A DNA stretch of 64,000 nucleotides from Filimonas effusa (GTDB lineage Bacteria > Bacteroidota > Bacteroidia > Chitinophagales > Chitinophagaceae). The translations under genes and the position numbers were made by a program. Under the pieces are notes generated by a model, which saw nothing but the letters and a program-made list of their open reading frames with translations, was not told the origin of the DNA and searched no databases. The first letter of the stretch is position 1. Each line of letters starts with the position of its first letter. The stretch is taken from NCBI RefSeq assembly GCF_004118675.1, contig NZ_SDHZ01000001.1:1798001-1862000 (forward strand), given 5' to 3'. Shown here piece after piece: positions 16,666 through 25,855 of this stretch.

Positions 16666-17084
16666 TGAACAGATTTAATTTTAAATGATGGTAATTGAAG
16701 ATGCTGATATAACAATGTATTTACTGGAAGCACTCCGATGAATAATCTAAACTTTTCCCTCAAAAACATACTATCAATTCTCAGGGCAGAAACAGGAACT
16801 TTTACAATTATAGAAGACCCGGGTTTCACTCCAAAGAATTCATTTTCGCGCGGTTCATCAGCAAATATGTCGTTATCTATTTCTTCCCATTTACCTTTAT
16901 AGAAACATTTTAGGCCTACATAAAAACGGACACTGTCTTTGCTGATGTTTGAAGCCTTAAATGTCAGCGTATCCAAAGTAAAGTAGGCTTTCTTTCTATT
17001 TTGAATATCGGCTTTGAGGCTTTGGCAATTGGTTACGCCCGCTATCATTGTTATCATTACAACCAGAAGAATTGTTTTATACAT
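16662..17084 (-). CDS. Exported protein directly after YD-repeat toxin: candidate immunity protein
   Basis: 140 residues with a signal peptide (MYKTILLVVMITMIAGVTNC; Cys20 might be lipidated). The mature part has alternating strands (AYFTLDTLTFKASNISKDSV, RFYVGLKCFYKGKWEEID, SSIIVKVPVSALRIDS) and could be an immunoglobulin-like beta-sandwich, though no family is certain. The ATG follows the toxin stop codon by a single base, implying translational coupling. A toxin with a peptidoglycan-acting domain needs a periplasmic immunity protein, and this protein is exported, so position and location agree. The immunity function is inference. A frameshifted paralogue follows immediately. Confidence 0.75.
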   Translation of the reverse strand: MYKTILLVVMITMIAGVTNCQSLKADIQNRKKAYFTLDTLTFKASNISKDSVRFYVGLKCFYKGKWEEIDNDIFADEPRENEFFGVKPGSSIIVKVPVSALRIDSMFLREKFRLFIGVLPVNTLLYQHLQLPSFKIKSVH

Positions 17085-17085
17085 A

Positions 17086-20000
17086 TTACTTGAATTTATA
17101 GGGAGCTGGTGGTACTGGTATTACCGGGTAGTTTTTGCCTGGTGCAGGAGTCTGTTTGTCAGCCAACCCCTTGACGTTTTCCGGAAGCTTGAACTTTGCA
17201 TTAACAGTCCCTCCATTGGTCAGAGTATTGGCTGAAGGATAATTCACCCGAACAAGAAGGCTCTTTTGACCAGCATCGTGCTGAGCCAGAAAAAAATAAT
17301 AAAGCATTGTTTCTGTTTCGATACAACCGTGACTGTAACCTTTGTAGGAATCGTGAAAATATAAATTATCTCTTTTTGACTTAACATCCACCTTTTCTAA
17401 CCTGGCCCGCCATCGGCCCCAGTTTTCATGCCAGCCACTAAGTTCATAATTTACTAACAACTGTACTCCATTACCCGCTATCATTTTCCCATCTTTTGTG
17501 TAGGAGGCATATCCTCTTGGATCGATGGATAAATCAATTGAATATTTCCCAACCGGCACAGGCCCTCCATCAGATGTTTCCTGCTGACTGGCTATCTGCT
17601 TACCGACCACGCCGGAAGTTCCCAGCAGCGAAAAATACAAATTATCCGTATTGCCATAGCTGCCAGAATATACGTTGACCTTCTTCCCATCATAATTGAT
17701 CCAGTAGGAGTTATCAGCAGAACTGTTCCCCGGATACATGCTCATGGAAAACATGTCATCATATTTTAAGTACTCATAGACTTCCTGCCAGGAAACTTCT
17801 GAACCGTCTTCATTATAATAAGACCCCATATTGTACGTATAAGGAAACATACCCTCATAATCGACAAAATTCACTGGATTATTAAAGCAATAACTGTATG
17901 GAGAGAATCTACGCATTTGTTCATTCAACGGATCCGTTGCATGCCATCTGCCAATTTGAGCATCATACATGCGCACACCATAATCGTACATCTGTAAGCC
18001 ACTTCCATCAGAAAATTCACTTTTCTGAAGTTCTTTGCCATTGTAAGTATAGTTGTTGTTTATAACTCCAGTGGTCTTACTGTTTATTCCCTCCATCGCC
18101 AGACCAAACGGATAATAATGCGTTTCCTCTAGTAAAGCAGCACGGCCATGGGTAACCTGTAAATTATCAAAGAACACCTCAACGGGACTGTCGTTACTAC
18201 AATATACGAAAATATAGCCGCTTTTCCCGGCTATGATATTTTGCAATGCTGCATCATTATAATGCTCTTTACTTCCGGCCGAAGAGGCCACCATGCTAAA
18301 GCCACCGGTCACATACCTTAGCTGCTCATCAAAAAATATATAGTTAATGGCGGCCCGCGGCACACCATTGGTCGTGGGTTGCGACTGCAACAGACCTTGT
18401 ATTCCTGAACTATTGGCAACTACTGAAGACAACTCTGATGCCGTTACGCCATGCGCTCCACCCGCCATTCCCCGACTGCCCAATAAGCCCGCAAGAATGG
18501 CTTCCACCCCGGCAGGTTCATAGGTGCTGCTGCCTGTTTCCCAATAAGACCTGCCGAAGATATTAAGGGTATCACCGGCCATCACTTTCAGGGTAATGCC
18601 CAGGCCTGTTTTTCCACCGCCTATGCCTGTCAGCTTATACATTTTGGCGCTGATCACACCAGCGGCATAGTTGGGGTTGGGATTCGGGATGCCATTGCTG
18701 TTTTCATAATATCCCGCCCCGGAAGGAGCATCAACGATATTGCTTTCATTAATGCTGTAGATACCCTTTTCATGGTAAACCAGGCTTCCGCTGTTTGTCA
18801 TACTGCCTTCCAGGGTGGCAGCAGGATAGATATCTCTTTTTGATTCCTCCGTAAGAACAGAGCGAATACTGCCCAGGTGATCCTTTATAAAATAATCAAA
18901 AACATAGCTGTTATCTACCGGCCTTACCCGGCCTTCCTCGTGGCCGAAGAAAAGCAGCCTGCCGTTTGCTTCTATGCTTTTCTTCTCATAAACAAAACCA
19001 CCCAGATAAGTCGTGGTCGTCGTAACTCCGGAACTGTTGTCGACCACTGATTTCTGAAGCTTCGTTCCGGCAGCATCATATAAATAACTTATAGTTCCCT
19101 TCCCGGTTACTGTAACAGTAGATGGCAGGTTTAAATGATTGTAAACGATGCTGCTGATATTCTTATTGAGATCCTGCACCATATTTCCATTTCCGTCATA
19201 AGCATAATCATCCCCGGCGTTACCGCCATTCTGAAAATCGCCCAGGCCGAAACCGGCGGTAGCTACGCCATCATCGTGAACAGCTGCCAGGCGGTTGCCG
19301 GAAGAAGCGTATTGATAGGTAAGATTATCAATTCGTACAGAAGAAGTACCTTTCCATCCATACTGCTGCATTTGTTTGATGTTGCCATTTGCATCATAAG
19401 CAGTTCCGTCATTGGTGCCGGAGCCACCCATTTTCACATTAAAATCAAGCCCTGCACTTTGATTCCAGCCGCCGGAAGAAAACTGGGTAAAATCGCCTTT
19501 CAACAGTCTGTTAACAGGATCATAGGCAAACCCGTAAGCTCTTTTTTCGCCATCGCTTTTTCCGCGCCAGGTCATACCGGCGATATTGCCGTTGTATTGC
19601 TTATCCGTAAAACCGAAATTATAGCTTAGTTGCAGGCCAAAGTAATTGCTGTTATTGCTGCCTGCTGCGTAATCCTTGTTGATACCTGTAAGCCAGCCGC
19701 GGATGTTGTATGTATAGTCCAGCTTTTCCAATGCCTGCCCGGATGACCCAGGTTTTGTACCAAGCTCTTTCGTTTTAAGTTGCCCTAATTGATCGTAAGC
19801 AAGTTTTTCCAGCACCTTCTCTACGCCATTATTAATTTGCTTGCTTACCTGGATAAGCCTTCCTATCGTGTCGTAGGTATTGCGCGTTACAATGACCTCC
19901 TGTGCCGGAAGCATACCGGGCGCATGATGGTCTTCCTTGGACACCAGCAGTTTGCCGTCAAAGCTATATTGGTTTGTTATTGTTTCTTTGCCGCCCAGCA

Positions 20001-21504
20001 TATTGATCCGCTGTGTTTGCACCACCCGCCCTTCACCATCATAAAAACTAGCCGTATAGATCCAGCTGTCAGCCGTTCCCAACTGTTTTACCTTACTTCC
20101 CGTTACCAGTCCTTTTGCTTTTACAGCCTGAATAACGGGTCTTGCATAAGGAAATGTAAGATCTGACGGAGCCAGGAAGCTGGTTCCCCTCTGGGCCGTA
20201 TCTATAGATGCCGAAAGACCGGTTCCACTCGTCCAATTATAATTATCATAATAGGTTTCAGTAAGCAGCTCAAAGCCGGAACCTATCTGCGGATATGCGT
20301 TATTGTTCCATGCCTGCCCTTCATGATAAGAGCGGTCCGCAGTATTGGTCCATAAATAGGTACGGACAGGCCTGCTAAAGTTGTCATATGCAGTGATATG
20401 CCATTTGCCTGCAGCCCGGAGTGCCGAATCCTGGGTCATGACAGCCCTGTCGAGCACATCATAGACCATATAAGTTTTGCCTGCTCCGGGGACTTTCTTG
20501 ATAATATTGCGTAAACGTGCATCATACAGATAGACATAACACAATTCATTTGAAATACCTTCTGTAAGCTGCCAGCTATCACTGATCAATTCTACTGCTT
20601 TTGGCGGAATAACGAAGCGGAGTGAATTAAATTCATCATAAACGTAGTAGGTAGACAGCCAGCCTGCGTGGCTTTCAAGTGCAGCGCCTGCTTCCGCAAC
20701 TTCTACCTTCTTCAATACTACCAGCCCTTCTTTATTCCGGTATTCCACCATTCGCTTTCCATGTTCATCGGTAGTTACCAACCTGGCCAATTGTCCTGTG
20801 CCATAGGTGCTGTTACTCAGTGGTAAGGAAGAATACAGCGTGTCGATAGTCCAGACTCTGACTTCATTCGCGCTATTCACACCATAACTAGTACTTATGC
20901 CCCGGTTACTACCCACCCAACTATTACCCGGAGCCATACTTTTGGTGACACGACTAAGCGGTGAAGCTTCATATTCGGTCTTGCTGTAATAAAAATTATC
21001 GCCCTCTCCCGTTGACAACGCGCCAAATACCCTTGTATAGAAATTATACTGAAAAGAGATAGGCTCCTCCTGGAAATTTCCATCACTGTATTTATTGTCA
21101 CCCAGGATAGTAAGAGAGCTCTGGTAAGGAAGAAACGAATAGGCACTCCGTCCCATATTATCATAAACATAAGGCGTCACGATATCTTTTCCTCCTGATC
21201 CGGCACGCTTACGGACGAGTTGCAAGTCACGCCCAAGCCCATCCTTAAATTCCGTCACCAGGCTAACCTCTTTCAATAACCGATTATCCGATACCATATC
21301 ATAGGGATCCAGTAAGGGCTTGGAAGGTGTCCAGGTCCTGACCCTGTTCAGGTATTGACCAGCCGGAGGATTAGCAGGGTTATATCTTGTTTGCGTAGCT
21401 GCATCTACACTGGTTTGCCCGCTGGGTATGATCTGAGCAGAGGCAGCCTGCAGCAGCAATATGCCTGCAAATCCCTGTGCAACTATTTTTATGATAAGTT
21501 TCAT
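17086..21504 (-). CDS. RHS/YD-repeat protein (DUF6443 N-terminus) with C-terminal L,D-transpeptidase-like (Tlde1/YkuD-type) toxin domain
   Basis: 1472 residues. Signal peptide at 1-23 (ending AASAQ), then a DUF6443-like region (about 40-180, with VRTWTPSKPLLDPYDMVSDN and EFKDGLGRDLQLVRK). A long YD-repeat shell follows (YDNMGRSAY, YDVLDRAVM, YDNFSRPVRTY, YDGEGRVVQT, YDTIGRLIQ and others). The RHS core ends with RWHATDPLNEQMRRFSPYSY and NNPVNFVDYEGM (to about residue 1219). The variable C-terminal domain (about 1220-1472, bases 17847-17086) contains GGPVPVGKYSID and HDSYKGYSHGCIETE. His1384, Ser1391 and Cys1394 fit the H...SHGC signature of L,D-transpeptidase folds. The expected target is peptidoglycan. 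No T9SS C-terminal domain is present. It forms an operon with the upstream YD protein and the downstream immunity candidate. Confidence 0.9.
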   Translation of the reverse strand: MKLIIKIVAQGFAGILLLQAASAQIIPSGQTSVDAATQTRYNPANPPAGQYLNRVRTWTPSKPLLDPYDMVSDNRLLKEVSLVTEFKDGLGRDLQLVRKRAGSGGKDIVTPYVYDNMGRSAYSFLPYQSSLTILGDNKYSDGNFQEEPISFQYNFYTRVFGALSTGEGDNFYYSKTEYEASPLSRVTKSMAPGNSWVGSNRGISTSYGVNSANEVRVWTIDTLYSSLPLSNSTYGTGQLARLVTTDEHGKRMVEYRNKEGLVVLKKVEVAEAGAALESHAGWLSTYYVYDEFNSLRFVIPPKAVELISDSWQLTEGISNELCYVYLYDARLRNIIKKVPGAGKTYMVYDVLDRAVMTQDSALRAAGKWHITAYDNFSRPVRTYLWTNTADRSYHEGQAWNNNAYPQIGSGFELLTETYYDNYNWTSGTGLSASIDTAQRGTSFLAPSDLTFPYARPVIQAVKAKGLVTGSKVKQLGTADSWIYTASFYDGEGRVVQTQRINMLGGKETITNQYSFDGKLLVSKEDHHAPGMLPAQEVIVTRNTYDTIGRLIQVSKQINNGVEKVLEKLAYDQLGQLKTKELGTKPGSSGQALEKLDYTYNIRGWLTGINKDYAAGSNNSNYFGLQLSYNFGFTDKQYNGNIAGMTWRGKSDGEKRAYGFAYDPVNRLLKGDFTQFSSGGWNQSAGLDFNVKMGGSGTNDGTAYDANGNIKQMQQYGWKGTSSVRIDNLTYQYASSGNRLAAVHDDGVATAGFGLGDFQNGGNAGDDYAYDGNGNMVQDLNKNISSIVYNHLNLPSTVTVTGKGTISYLYDAAGTKLQKSVVDNSSGVTTTTTYLGGFVYEKKSIEANGRLLFFGHEEGRVRPVDNSYVFDYFIKDHLGSIRSVLTEESKRDIYPAATLEGSMTNSGSLVYHEKGIYSINESNIVDAPSGAGYYENSNGIPNPNPNYAAGVISAKMYKLTGIGGGKTGLGITLKVMAGDTLNIFGRSYWETGSSTYEPAGVEAILAGLLGSRGMAGGAHGVTASELSSVVANSSGIQGLLQSQPTTNGVPRAAINYIFFDEQLRYVTGGFSMVASSAGSKEHYNDAALQNIIAGKSGYIFVYCSNDSPVEVFFDNLQVTHGRAALLEETHYYPFGLAMEGINSKTTGVINNNYTYNGKELQKSEFSDGSGLQMYDYGVRMYDAQIGRWHATDPLNEQMRRFSPYSYCFNNPVNFVDYEGMFPYTYNMGSYYNEDGSEVSWQEVYEYLKYDDMFSMSMYPGNSSADNSYWINYDGKKVNVYSGSYGNTDNLYFSLLGTSGVVGKQIASQQETSDGGPVPVGKYSIDLSIDPRGYASYTKDGKMIAGNGVQLLVNYELSGWHENWGRWRARLEKVDVKSKRDNLYFHDSYKGYSHGCIETETMLYYFFLAQHDAGQKSLLVRVNYPSANTLTNGGTVNAKFKLPENVKGLADKQTPAPGKNYPVIPVPPAPYKFK

Positions 21505-21521
21505 GATAAAGTATTAATAGG

Positions 21522-24500
21522 TTATTGACAGATACCCATCTGCACGATCATTCCTGAAGCATTCACCTCTACGTATATGCCCAGGCTGCTGATCCTGTAA
21601 TATCTTGCCGGGGTGATCGTTGCAAGGCCGGGATCGCCATACAATACCGTTCCGATCCCAAGGCTACCCTGGTAATAAGCAGCAAGACTTAACGTAGCGA
21701 AACTGCAGACACCTGCTGAATTGAATCCACGCTCTAGCGTTACGCTGTTAACCGGCTGGGCAGCAGCGCAGGTATTGATTGCCTGAATAATTCCGTTCTC
21801 TACTTTAAAGTATTCATTGTCCATTGCATACCACCCGTCCCTTACAGGCATTGTTTGGGAATAATTGGCATATAAACCAGCTCCGGAAGCGATTGAAGAG
21901 GCCGGGAAAGTATATACAGTTGGAAGCAGGCTGTTGCTACAAACGGTTCCCGAAGGCGTTGTAACACCGGCATATTTCAGTGCCAGGGGGTCTGGCATAC
22001 CACATCCGTTCTCATACAAGGTTTTGCCATTTACGATATAGATATAACTGCCAGCTGAAAAAGGGCCACTGTCCTTATAATAACCGTCAGGCAAAGGAGT
22101 AGTAAGGTCAGCGTCTGCATAGAAACCCGAGGGGAGCAAAGTATCTGCCTCCACCCCGGCAGCACTTCCTGCCTGATCTATGGGTACCGGCAGTCCCAGG
22201 CTTGCCCATAGCGAAGACTTATAAGCAGGAATATTGGCAATCTGGAAAGGATCACCACTGCAAATGGCGGATTTGGTTAATGCTCTGCCCAAAGTAACCT
22301 GCTGGCTATATAATCTTCCTGAATCGCAGTCTACAGGCCTTCCCGAATAATCGTAGCAGATCTTTTTGAGTACATATTTATTGTGATCCCTGATCAGTGA
22401 CAGACGTCCGGCCTGATCATAGTCGTAGTAGGTTGTTTTGCCACTTGCGTCAGATTCTGAAGATACACCACCGTATGGAGAATAAGTATAGGTTGTTATA
22501 AATGCTGCTTCCAAAGCTGCCTCCTGCCGTAAAAGATCAGTAAAGAAACGAACCTCATTATCGTTAACAGGTACGTATGCTGCAAAGTCCTCCACCGCCT
22601 GACTACCACCCAATGCAGCTTCTACTGTAGCATAATCGGCCCCTGCTATTTTCGCTATTACCCTGCTATTCCCATAGCTCCACACGTAGCAGGTCTTGAT
22701 TCCTTTTTCTGCCGATTCACACAACAGGTTTCCTTTTTTGTTATATAGGTAGTTTCTTGCACGGGTTTCTGCAGCACGATTTCTGTATTGTAACTCTACG
22801 GTGCCGGGAAGGATGAGGGCCGGGTCTTGCGCCAACCCCTGCACATAGTTAGTGATTTGCCTGCTTAGCTGAACACCTCCCGTATATTGCGTAACCTCTA
22901 CCGGTATGCCTACCATTCCTCTTCTTACCATCGTGTCGTAGGGAAATATGGTTTTATCATGTGCATATGATACAGTTGTTTTTTTCTCTTCCCCTGTACT
23001 GGTTGTATGAACTGTTTCTTTCATAGTCCGGAAAAGGTTATCATAAAGGCTTGTCGTAGTAATAACTGATGAATCTATGCCGTAGTATTCGGTGCTGATG
23101 GTCTTCTTAAGGAAAGGAAAATAAGTGTATAGGTAACTCGCCGTTACACGCCTGGATTTGAAGGGCATGTTATTCAAAGTCAGCATCAAAGTCCTGATAT
23201 GATTATCAAAACGGGCGGGGTCATCGTTATACTGGTATTCCACCCGCTTCACCCTGCTATTTGAAGCATTATAATAGTCTTCAGACAAAGGCTGTCCGCG
23301 CTCCAGGCTAAGGCTGCTGCCTTCGTCTTCTTTCCAAAATTCCTTTATAGAGGTGTTATCCGATTTCTGGTTGACAGGGACTATATCATGATAGCCATTA
23401 TCATAATTCTTATATTTATAAACAATAAAACTATTATCGGCGTTAATCTCCGCCACCTCGGAATAAGTGATGGGATTGCCTCTTGTAGCGCTCATGGGGA
23501 AAATGGGATTCACGCTCCAGTGCTCTAAAGAAAGTAAGCCGTTAAAACGCGGGTCACCACTATAGCGCAGCGGAGCGGAGACCGGTATGTTGCTGAAGGT
23601 CTCGGAATAAACCGGAGAGTAGGCCAGTACGCCACTTGACAAAGTTCCGCCCGCAGCATAATCCTTCACATAGGAATATCTCTTTTCAGAAGCCACCTTT
23701 CCGGGAGCATCATAACTACTGATCCTTTTTATACGCACACCCGAAGTCAACAGGTTCTGGGTCAATGCAGTTGTTGTAAAAGGCCAGGTATTCACCTTTA
23801 CGCTGTAATAGTTAGGCTCGTATTCAAAAACAGTATAGCCGCCTGTAGGGTAGATCAGTTTTTCCAATATTTCTGCTCGTACAAAAGCGGTATCAGGTTC
23901 TTTGGACTGATATAATAAATTTGCGTCGGCATTGTAAAGAGGAGCTTTATAAGGCTCTCTGCCGTTGTAGTAACCATAATGATCTGTCTTGCCGGAAAGA
24001 TAAGGCGGCAGTTTTAAAGGGTTATATTCGAACTGGTAAACCTGCGGACCAATACTGACAGACAGCAGCTTTAACCTCTCGAAAGTATTGTTCGTATAAT
24101 TGAACCGGATGTCTTTGGTCATCTTGTTGTTCTTATCCAGAACCCGTATGCGGTCCAGCTTATCCGGGATCATATCCTGCGTATAAGCATAGTTGATATC
24201 CGGGTACCAGATGAACATGTTTTCATTTACAGGCACATAAGGATCAAGCCCGCTATGGTCATTGAAATCTTTATGAAAATAATAAGCCATGCTGTCAAGA
24301 TAGAGATCGCGCGGATATTGCAGTTGTGCGCTGGCGGGAGAAGTTGTAAAAACAACTGAGTCCCGCGGCGTCACAATACTGGTGAGCACGTTTACATTCA
24401 CCAGCGTACTTTTTTCGATTCCTATCTGCTGATGAGTTGTTCCCAGGTCAGGCTCCAAGGCAGAAGCATTACCAGACCATATCCATCGCTGTAGATTGCT

Positions 24501-25445
24501 AAATCCGACTTTTGTAACCACAATCCCCCTTTTATAATTAAAAGTGATCTTATAATTATTAGGGGATTCTATAGAGCTTAGATTCCAGGTCGTGGGAATG
24601 ATCAGGTTCTGCATCATCAGCATATCGAATGTGCCGAAATTATGACCCGGCCTGCTTAGCTCTATCGAACTGTCTGTGCCACCAAATCTATATTTGATCC
24701 CTTTTTCATCTGTAATCGTAAAAGCATAGAGAATCCGCTGCTTCAATATGGTGTCGTTTGGAGGTACAGTGATTTTCAGATCGGGAATCTGTGGCAAATG
24801 AGGCATCACGAAACGCTTGTATTCCGCGAATTCGGCTTTCACCGAAAGATAACCACCCTGGCTGCTTTGTATTTTGAATACACTATCATAATTAATAAAG
24901 AATTTACCGGAATAGCCGTTAAAGTTAAAGTAATACTCATCCGGGGCGGGGAAATCGCCCTGGACAAAAAAGCCCCAGCGCTGGTGGCGGGTCAGCATAC
25001 TATCCGAACTCCATATGTCCTCTGAAGTTGGACTGTTCAGGAACGGAACGGTCGGATCCGGCGATGTAACCGGCTCATTATCCGGAATGGATCTTACTAC
25101 CCTTGTAATTGATCCGCCGCTGCTGATGCCCCAACCTAGCCCCACCAGGCCGGGATAATTATCCGGCCTGATTCCCGATGCCGAATGATAACTCAAACTA
25201 ATAGGAACTTGCAAATCTTTGTAAACCAGGTTGTACAGGGGTACCGACACCTGGGGGATACCGGTATAGTTACCTATCGGCACCTGCCCAAAAACACCCA
25301 GCGAACTGGCAGTAGGCGACGCAGGAACAAAGTCCTTGCTTTGCCCGTTGGATGGGGGTGCAAAGGCAATACTATACTGACTGAAAGCGGCAAACCAGGC
25401 AGAGCAAAGCACTGCCATGATGATGAATCTTTTAACAGGGAACAT
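21522..25445 (-). CDS. Exported YD-repeat (RHS-related) protein with DUF5977-like C-terminal repeats
   Basis: 1307 residues with a signal peptide (about 1-22, ending FAAFSQ). The N-terminal third (VPIGNYTGIPQVSVPLYNL, LSYHSASGIRPDNYPGLVGL, GWGISSGGSITRVVR) matches the front part of Bacteroidota RHS-like surface proteins. It ends its YD region with YDQAGRLSLIRDHNKYVLK. From about residue 1040 there are repeated short units (ALTKSAICSGDPFQ; SGFYADADLTTPLPDGYYKD; ASGAGLYANYSQTMPVRDGW) typical of DUF5977. It is followed after 17 bases by the DUF6443 toxin gene, so the two are probably co-transcribed and may act as two halves of one delivery particle. That pairing is inference. Confidence 0.88.
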   Translation of the reverse strand: MFPVKRFIIMAVLCSAWFAAFSQYSIAFAPPSNGQSKDFVPASPTASSLGVFGQVPIGNYTGIPQVSVPLYNLVYKDLQVPISLSYHSASGIRPDNYPGLVGLGWGISSGGSITRVVRSIPDNEPVTSPDPTVPFLNSPTSEDIWSSDSMLTRHQRWGFFVQGDFPAPDEYYFNFNGYSGKFFINYDSVFKIQSSQGGYLSVKAEFAEYKRFVMPHLPQIPDLKITVPPNDTILKQRILYAFTITDEKGIKYRFGGTDSSIELSRPGHNFGTFDMLMMQNLIIPTTWNLSSIESPNNYKITFNYKRGIVVTKVGFSNLQRWIWSGNASALEPDLGTTHQQIGIEKSTLVNVNVLTSIVTPRDSVVFTTSPASAQLQYPRDLYLDSMAYYFHKDFNDHSGLDPYVPVNENMFIWYPDINYAYTQDMIPDKLDRIRVLDKNNKMTKDIRFNYTNNTFERLKLLSVSIGPQVYQFEYNPLKLPPYLSGKTDHYGYYNGREPYKAPLYNADANLLYQSKEPDTAFVRAEILEKLIYPTGGYTVFEYEPNYYSVKVNTWPFTTTALTQNLLTSGVRIKRISSYDAPGKVASEKRYSYVKDYAAGGTLSSGVLAYSPVYSETFSNIPVSAPLRYSGDPRFNGLLSLEHWSVNPIFPMSATRGNPITYSEVAEINADNSFIVYKYKNYDNGYHDIVPVNQKSDNTSIKEFWKEDEGSSLSLERGQPLSEDYYNASNSRVKRVEYQYNDDPARFDNHIRTLMLTLNNMPFKSRRVTASYLYTYFPFLKKTISTEYYGIDSSVITTTSLYDNLFRTMKETVHTTSTGEEKKTTVSYAHDKTIFPYDTMVRRGMVGIPVEVTQYTGGVQLSRQITNYVQGLAQDPALILPGTVELQYRNRAAETRARNYLYNKKGNLLCESAEKGIKTCYVWSYGNSRVIAKIAGADYATVEAALGGSQAVEDFAAYVPVNDNEVRFFTDLLRQEAALEAAFITTYTYSPYGGVSSESDASGKTTYYDYDQAGRLSLIRDHNKYVLKKICYDYSGRPVDCDSGRLYSQQVTLGRALTKSAICSGDPFQIANIPAYKSSLWASLGLPVPIDQAGSAAGVEADTLLPSGFYADADLTTPLPDGYYKDSGPFSAGSYIYIVNGKTLYENGCGMPDPLALKYAGVTTPSGTVCSNSLLPTVYTFPASSIASGAGLYANYSQTMPVRDGWYAMDNEYFKVENGIIQAINTCAAAQPVNSVTLERGFNSAGVCSFATLSLAAYYQGSLGIGTVLYGDPGLATITPARYYRISSLGIYVEVNASGMIVQMGICQ

Positions 25446-25855
25446 ACAGGAATATTATCGTTTCAAAGGATTTTCTTAAGCAGCAGTAATAACACAAAAG
25501 AGAGATCTATCAAAGGGCGAAGGCTCCTCTCAAAATGAAAGGAAGAAAGAAAACATGATAGCGAACAAATGGCTAGGCCGTAGACGGGAACAATAATTCA
25601 ATCAATACAGATTCCGATACTGCCGCGTTCAGATAGGTAGGGTGCATAGGAAAAGAGTTTTACAGGTTGAACGATACCAGGCAATTTAAGAAAAAAACGC
25701 CAAAATATATTTTTTTTCAAAATATTATAAAGCCGGCTTTGCACGAGTACAAGCCTACTTCCATCCACAATAATAAACGGACAACCGTAACCGTAAAAGA
25801 CATATGAAGGCGTTCGCCATTTCAGCCTGTCAGCCGGAGATGTAATGCCGCCCTT
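25446..25855. other. AT-rich intergenic leader region of the YD-repeat operon
   Basis: 410 bases upstream of the YD-repeat operon and downstream of holA (both on the minus strand). It contains A/T runs near 25690-25730. I found no good ORF, no TTTG-N20-TANNTTTG promoter and no clear terminator. Confidence 0.4.

Noticed and set aside
17086-21504. T9SS substrate status of the DUF6443 toxin
   Set aside because: Its C-terminus is the transpeptidase-like domain followed by a Pro-rich tail; no type-A or type-B sorting domain is visible.
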